Assembly: GCA_030267565.1 (NCBI GenBank)
Contig: BRXU01000010.1
Span: forward strand, 3,220,501-3,284,500
Source of the DNA: Pleodorina starrii
Taxonomy: Eukaryota > Chlorophyta > Chlorophyceae > Chlamydomonadales > Volvocaceae
Direction of reading: 5' to 3'
DNA length: 64,000 nucleotides
The notes below the pieces were generated by a model. The model did not search any database. It was given only the letters and a program-made list of their open reading frames with translations, and had not been told where the DNA came from. How positions within the stretch are numbered: the first letter of the stretch is position 1; each line of letters starts with the position of its first letter. Made by a program: the position numbers and the translations under genes. Positions 59,040-64,000 of this stretch are shown piece by piece.

Positions 59040-62007
59040 ATGGATACAATTTTTACGCTACCCCTTTTCATCCTGTCTGTTCTCCAAGCATTTATAACTG
59101 CCCTGCACGTCGCTCCCGGCGTAGGACTCCCGCTTTCGCAAGCTCTGCGATCACTGACCCGTAGCACAGCTTCACGATCAGCAATTTACACCTTTATGGG
59201 GGCGCTCGCTTTGCTCAGCGCGTCTTCACTATATGAGCTTTCCAAGGGAGCAGACAAGATTCGGTCCGGCAACCTTCGGGGGTAGGAACGTGGTAGTATA
59301 ATTCCCCCGGAAATGGCTTTCAGCTGCTGTCACGGCATGCACCTGCTTGGCGCAGGGAGGTCATGGCCACGGTTGACTACCTACGCGCGCAAGTCTCTTG
59401 CGCCCTTAGCCTATCCAACCTTCTTATCATGCTACTGAACATTGCATTAAGCTCTGAGAGGTGCAAGCTGGACTTTACCCAAAAGAACCTGTCGGCCATG
59501 CAGAGGCAGGTGAGCGGTCGCCGCAGGGGCCGGAGTCCCGATATACAGCAGGCGCCAGCCAGCTGCCTTGGCCCCAACTCATACCGCTTACCATATAAAG
59601 ATTCTGCCATGGTAGCCGTGTAGTTGTACAGCACAGTCGTACAGACGCCTAACTCAGGTTGCCCGCGCCGTATGACTGCATGTACGCCTTTTCGACCGCG
59701 GCCCGCCGGCCAGTGCGGCCGATCTGCCTGCCAGCTACACGACCACACCCCCGTTTTGTTTGTTTACGACGCGGTTCTTCCGCTTACCTAATATTAATTC
59801 GCGTACCGCACGCATGCATGCATGGCACAGCCCACAGCCGCCAGCACGCTCACCTGCCCCACGCCCCCACCCCCTCATCACCCACCCCCTCATCACCCGC
59901 TCCGCTGTACGTCCCAAAGGTCAAAGGCCTGCAAGCCGAGTACGACAGGGTCACGAGCGCTGGCGCGGCCAAGGACGGCCCAGCAGGCTCCTCTTCATCG
60001 GGGGTGGCCGCCTCCCTGGCCGCGGCCGCCGCCGAGGAGGCCACAGCGCTTAAGAAGACCGTGGACCGGCTGATCGCGGAGAAGCAGCAGCTGCAGGTGC
60101 GCGGCTGCTGCCGCTCTGGGGGCGGGCAAAAGGGGGCGGGCAGAGGGGGGCGAGCAAAGGGGGCGGGCAAAGATGCGAACCGCAGCGAAGCAGCCGAGGC
60201 AATGTCGGGGGGAGGGGGGGCCGGTCAGGGAGTGATATGCTCCGTTACATAACAATGAGACACTGCGGACGTTGTTGGGGGAAAGGGTGTGTGTGTGGTC
60301 GGGAAGGGGAAGGGGGGTCAGCCTGGTGGGCTCCATATACAGGCGAAGACACTTTGGGGGGCAGGGAAAAAGTCGTCGTGTAGCAGCAGCAGAAGGCGGC
60401 GGGGGGGTGGTTCCAGGTGCGCGCCAGTGCGAGGGCTTCGTCCTCCCTACTGCGTCACAGCGGGCTGACGGCCGGACCGACGGACGGACGGACTGACCGA
60501 CGGACGGTTGCGTGTGCGGGTGGGACGCAGGCGGCGGCGGAGGCGGCTGAGGCGGCGGCCAAGAGCTCGGAGGCGCGCGTGACGGCCATGGTGTCGCAGA
60601 TAAAGGTGCGCGGAGGCGAGCGGAGGCGAGCGGACCTGGGCACCGCAATGCGCCAACCACCCCCCCGGTTCGTTCGCTAACGCCATCTCCTTCTCCGCTG
60701 CGAAATTCTCTTTATACGCCCCCTGTACTCGGCTGCCTCGCCCCCTCGCCCCGGGCCGTTTTAATTATCCCCGCCCCCCCTACTCGGCTGTACCTGGCCC
60801 CACCCGCTACTCGGTGGCATTTGGCGCGCACTCCCCGGTTGTTGTCTCCGTCCCTTCGCTGCGGTATCTTCTTTTCACCCCGGTTGTTCCCGATACGGTA
60901 GTTGGCTCAACACCACTCACAACACCACTTGGTTAGGTACCCGCACTTGGCCCCAACTGACCCGCTGATCCTACCCTACGAACGAAGGCCACCGTAACAG
61001 CCACAACGCGCTCGCGTCCTCATATTTCTACGGGTTGGTGTTTCATTTGCTGGTTTCCTTTCGCCGATCCTGGTTGGTTGTTCCCTCGCGGTTCGGTCCC
61101 GCCCACGCAGCTAGATCGGTGGGGTCGGTGGGTGGGCGGGTGACGCTGGAGGGGGGGGGGTAAAGAGAGAAATCGAGCGGGAGGCCGAACCCCGAGTGGG
61201 GATGGATTCGGGGCGGGGTGCGAAATACGGAATTACGGATGGGCGCGGGGGTAAGGAAAGGACACCGTATGAGGCCAGGGATTGCGGCGGAAAGAAGGCG
61301 GCTCAACGGGCGCAAACGGGCGGTGGAACGAACGGCGGGCGGGCGGGCGGCGAGGAGGAGCGGGCTGGGTGCCCGCCACACCCCGGCCCGCCCCCGGCCG
61401 GTCGACGCGGTTCTGCACAATGCAGCCGCCACCGCTCTGGCTGACTGACGTTTTGAACACTCCTGCTCTTCGTCAGCACTATATGCCATGCCCTCTCCCA
61501 CGTCGCGATGCGGCTACTCCTTGTTTTTTGGGGGGGGGGAAGGGGGTTGCTTTCGCCTTCGTCAGTCAGCCTGGCAGCTCGCCAACGCGTACTTTTTTAT
61601 TCCGTCCCCCGATCCCCTCCCCCCAACGTCGCCTCCGTTCCTTGTTTCCTTTCGCTGCGGTCCCGTCTTTGCTTTGCTTTCCCCGCTTCAGTTCGGCAAG
61701 GGCTTTGGCGTAGGCTTTGAATCATGCAGCTGCGGGTTGATTAACCGGCGCTTGACACCCTAAACCCCCCCGTCGCCCTGCCGCCCCCCCCGTTCCATTG
61801 TTGCAAATTCACTCTTCAACCCCCCCCGTTTTCCATTATGACAAGGGCTTTGACAAGGAGTTTGACCGCCTGCTGGATGAGAACAAGGTGCTCAAGGCGC
61901 AGATGCAGCGGACACAGCAGCAGCAGCAGCAGGGGGCCGCGCCCGGCGGGGCAGCTCCGGCCGCCGCCGCCGCAGCGGGGAGCGGTGCCAGCAAAAAGGA
62001 CGACTGA
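59040..62007 (+). CDS. BAP31-like ER membrane protein, 269 aa
   Basis: Exons: 59040-59281, 59356-59509, 59920-60096, 60531-60605, 61846-62007; 810 nt, in frame. BAP31 proteins sit in the ER membrane and act in export or quality control of membrane proteins. Three N-terminal membrane helices are visible: residues about 5-24 (LPLFILSVLQAFITALHV), 48-67 (IYTFMGALALLSASSLYEL) and about 95-113 (LSLSNLLIMLLNIAL). The rest is a long helical coiled-coil region (QAEYDRV, EEATALKKTVDRLIAEK, EKAAAK-type repeats, FDRLLDENKVLKAQM). The C terminus is KKDD, a dilysine ER-retrieval signal of the KKXX type, as in animal BAP31 proteins. The start ATG 59040 is the first in frame and gives an N terminus typical of the family. 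A small extra exon between 60605 and 61846 cannot be excluded. Confidence 0.82.
60226..60243 (+). repeat. Dispersed 18-mer, copy in BAP31-like intron 3
   Basis: Identical to 52903-52920; the flanking TTACATRACAATGAGAC is also shared. Confidence 0.85.
60844..60869 (+). repeat. Second dispersed motif, copy in BAP31-like intron 4
   Basis: Same 26 bases as 36852-36877; a diverged copy lies about 165 bases upstream in the same intron. Confidence 0.85.
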
Positions 62008-63162
62008 GCTCTCCCCAGACTGGACTTCAGCCAGGCGGCCCGGCGCCTCGGCTGGGACGCGGCACGGCGCGATCGTGGGGGGATGATGGGGGATGTGAGT
62101 GCGTGGCGCATACCGTACTGGGGCGTGCAGGAGCGGTCCGGCGTGTAGGGGATGCCGCTGCGGTGGCTGATCCGCGCGACCTGGCAGCTGAAGGCATTCC
62201 ACCCGCTGCTGTGCTTTCATCAGGGCGTCAGTCAGGTGTGTCATGGGGGCGGGGGCGGGACGGGGCGCGATCGTCGCTGCAGCGCCGTGCAGTGTGAAGG
62301 AAGGGCGCGCGTCAGGTCAGGGCGCCTGCGGGGGCATGGCCAGTCAAAGCCACAGAAGCGGCGGGTGGTGGCGCAAGCCCCGGTTTTCATTCGGGCTTTC
62401 ACAGGGAGACCGCGTAGGGACTGACTGCGGCCCCGTTGTTGTTGCTGTTGTTGTTGTTGAACGTATCGATTTTCGGTGCGCCGCGTTGCGGGAGGGTTCC
62501 GGAGCTGTTGGGCTCATCCGGGGTCCGACCTGACCGCTGCTGTGGATCGGAAGCACAGCCAGGCACAGGAATTGGTGCTGTAACCGCTGGTGACCTGGCG
62601 CGCTTCCCTGTCTTTCGTTGGGAAAATGTGTGCACGAGAGATACGACTGCGCTGTCCAGATCCATGAACATGGCATGAGTGTTTCGATGCAAATCGCTGT
62701 AACCCTCTTCGGCAGCTTTCGGCCCACTGCAACAGGGGCAAAAATGTGGCCAAACATGTGGAAAAAAGGGGCAGGCCTCAATGCGCCAATTCAAAAATAC
62801 CCAGGAGCAGGCGCAGACGAGCAGCGTCTGCTTCCTGCGGGCCCTTGCGGGCCGGGCTTGCCTGTACTGGTATATGCACCCCGTCCCTCCCCGTCCTGCT
62901 AAGCCACGGGCTCACGCACACTCCCTTCTGTTCTCCCCTGGCAACTGGGACGGTGTTAGCACCCGTATTCTTCCTTGCTGTGCGTTAAAATGCCGTCCAC
63001 ATGCGGGGGCGCGTTCCGTGGATCTTTCGAAACCCTCTGCGTCTGATTTTTCGGGCTGAGTTGCCTGGACTCGTGTGACCGGTGTTTTCATCAACGAGCA
63101 AGCTTGTGTTAATTTGGCTCTCGTAAATCTTTCCCGTTCGTGTCACGACGCCTCCCGTGCAT
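62008..63162. other. 3' flank of BAP31-like gene; no gene seen
   Basis: TGTAA polyadenylation signals lie at 62579-62583 and 62698-62702, placing the likely mRNA end near 62.6-62.7 kb. No protein motif in the remaining frames. Confidence 0.5.
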
Positions 63163-63372
63163 TAGGCCCATTTCTATGGCTTTTGACGAGCATTGGTTTC
63201 GGTAGTACAAAAAAGCAGGACATTTCTATGGGCGTCTGAGACTGCTGAGACCAAGCGAAGCCAGTACTTCACTTCCGTTGTTCTTCTGAACTTGTTAATA
63301 TTACATGCCACAAAAGCCTGCACGAAGCGTTAACAATCTCAGCCTCTAGGGCCACGTCCAACTCTACCCCAT

Positions 63373-63531
63373 ATGGACACGCCTATGAATGGCGATTTCA
63401 CTGATGAAGAACTATCTGAGATTTATGAGTTGTATGGTCGGATGTGCCTGGCGTTCCTGGTCATGTGGAACGTCTCCAAGTGGCACATGCTCATGTTGAC
63501 ACTTGCTGTCGGCGTCTTTGTCGCAGCCTAG
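63373..63531 (+). CDS. Small open frame inside the 724-bp element, 52 aa, hypothetical
   Basis: ATG to TAG gives an acidic N terminus (MDTPMNGDFTDEELSEIYEL) followed by about 29 mostly hydrophobic residues (CLAFLVMW, MLMLTLAVGVFVAA), as in a tail-anchored or single-pass membrane peptide. Codon use is AT-richer than in the recognised genes and there is no homology I can name. It may be chance, or a captured exon. Confidence 0.25.
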   Translation: MDTPMNGDFTDEELSEIYELYGRMCLAFLVMWNVSKWHMLMLTLAVGVFVAA

Positions 63532-63752
63532 TACTTACTGACTACCTAGAGCTCAAAAATTATACTTTCTAACAACGTCATAGACATATTGTAAGATGCT
63601 AGGTAGATGGACTATGAGTTGAACATCACGGCTCTTCAAGGGACTGACACCGTTCGAAAGCCAATCACACGCCGCGTATGCCTAACATCAAACTTGCAAA
63701 TGTGCATTTGGCTCCACTAGCTCCACTTTAACTTACTCCAAACTACAATAAC

Positions 63753-63802
63753 GCACTGTCGTATTCCATCAAGCCCAAAGGCCAGATGGAATACGACAGT
63801 GC
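63753..63802. repeat. Perfect 18-bp inverted repeat with 14-base loop
   Basis: GCACTGTCGTATTCCATC at 63753-63770 pairs exactly with 63785-63802. It lies inside the 724-bp element, about 90 bases from its right end. Confidence 0.95.
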
Positions 63803-64000
63803 ACGACAGTGGACGACACGCGCAAAGTTCGTTCATAGAAATGCCGTACCGCGGGACGAGCACTGGTTTCGGCCCATAGAAATGGGCCTATTATCACATG
63901 CGCAGAGGATCGGGGGCAACCGTACGGCGGCGTTGTCATATTACTAACTTCACTCAACGACTGGTTTTTACCATGCGCTCAGATGTTTGTCGCTTATTGT

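Larger units (their letters stand above)
63165..63888. mobile_element. 724-bp element with 15-bp terminal inverted repeats and TA flanks
   Basis: Starts GGCCCATTTCTATGG and ends with its exact reverse complement (63874-63888). TA lies directly outside each end (63163-63164, 63889-63890), as for a TA target-site duplication of Tc1/mariner-like transposons. An 18-base subterminal sequence GACGAGCAYTGGTTTCGG occurs in direct orientation near both ends (63185 and 63855). There is no transposase, so it is a non-autonomous (MITE-like) candidate. Confidence 0.75.

Overview
This looks like nuclear DNA of a green alga, most probably a volvocine or chlamydomonad chlorophyte. The evidence is very GC-rich coding sequence, genes cut into many short exons by introns with C/T-rich acceptors, Gly/Ala/Gln/Pro low-complexity inserts in conserved proteins, abundant microsatellites, and a short run of the Chlamydomonas-type telomere unit TTTTAGGG near 3.2 kb. 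The species cannot be named from the window. Seven protein-coding genes were recovered by joining exons by eye. In every internal junction given, reading frame and splice consensus agree, except where an end is marked unresolved.

Layout: (1) 1-2864, +, the 3' part of ATG3, the autophagy E2-like enzyme. (2) 5746-10699, -, a nine-exon alpha/beta hydrolase with a complete candidate catalytic triad and a probable GC-AG last intron. (3) 10.7-19.4 kb, a gene-free repeat region. It holds a 250-base hairpin, a 430-base ATT array, two head-to-tail copies of a 1.15-1.19 kb element with 12-bp inverted ends, a dense TCATG-motif cluster, a 55-bp tandem repeat, and an inverted duplication of a protein fragment broken by an insert full of TTCGTAT motifs. 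(4) 19418-26362, -, an 11-exon dihydroxyacetone kinase (DhaK-DhaL fusion). (5) 27992-40738, +, a roughly 1,500-residue membrane protein with an extracytoplasmic CHASE-like sensor between two membrane helices and a class I cyclic-nucleotide phosphodiesterase at its C terminus. (6) 44839-48714, +, a NUFIP-like RNA-binding protein (box C/D snoRNP assembly family) with long Gln/Pro and RGG tracts. (7) 52059-55909, -, an ammonium transporter (AMT). (8) 59040-62007, +, a BAP31-like ER membrane protein ending in KKDD. The last 0.9 kb carries a 724-bp element with 15-bp inverted ends flanked by TA.

The genes do not form an operon-like system. Ammonium uptake (AMT), autophagy (ATG3), triose/glycerol metabolism (DHA kinase) and cAMP/cGMP turnover (CHASE-PDE) could all bear on nutrient responses, but linkage here is no evidence of joint function. 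The most unusual items are the CHASE-PDE architecture, a family of short motifs recurring in introns of unrelated genes, and the repeat-rich region at 11-18 kb.
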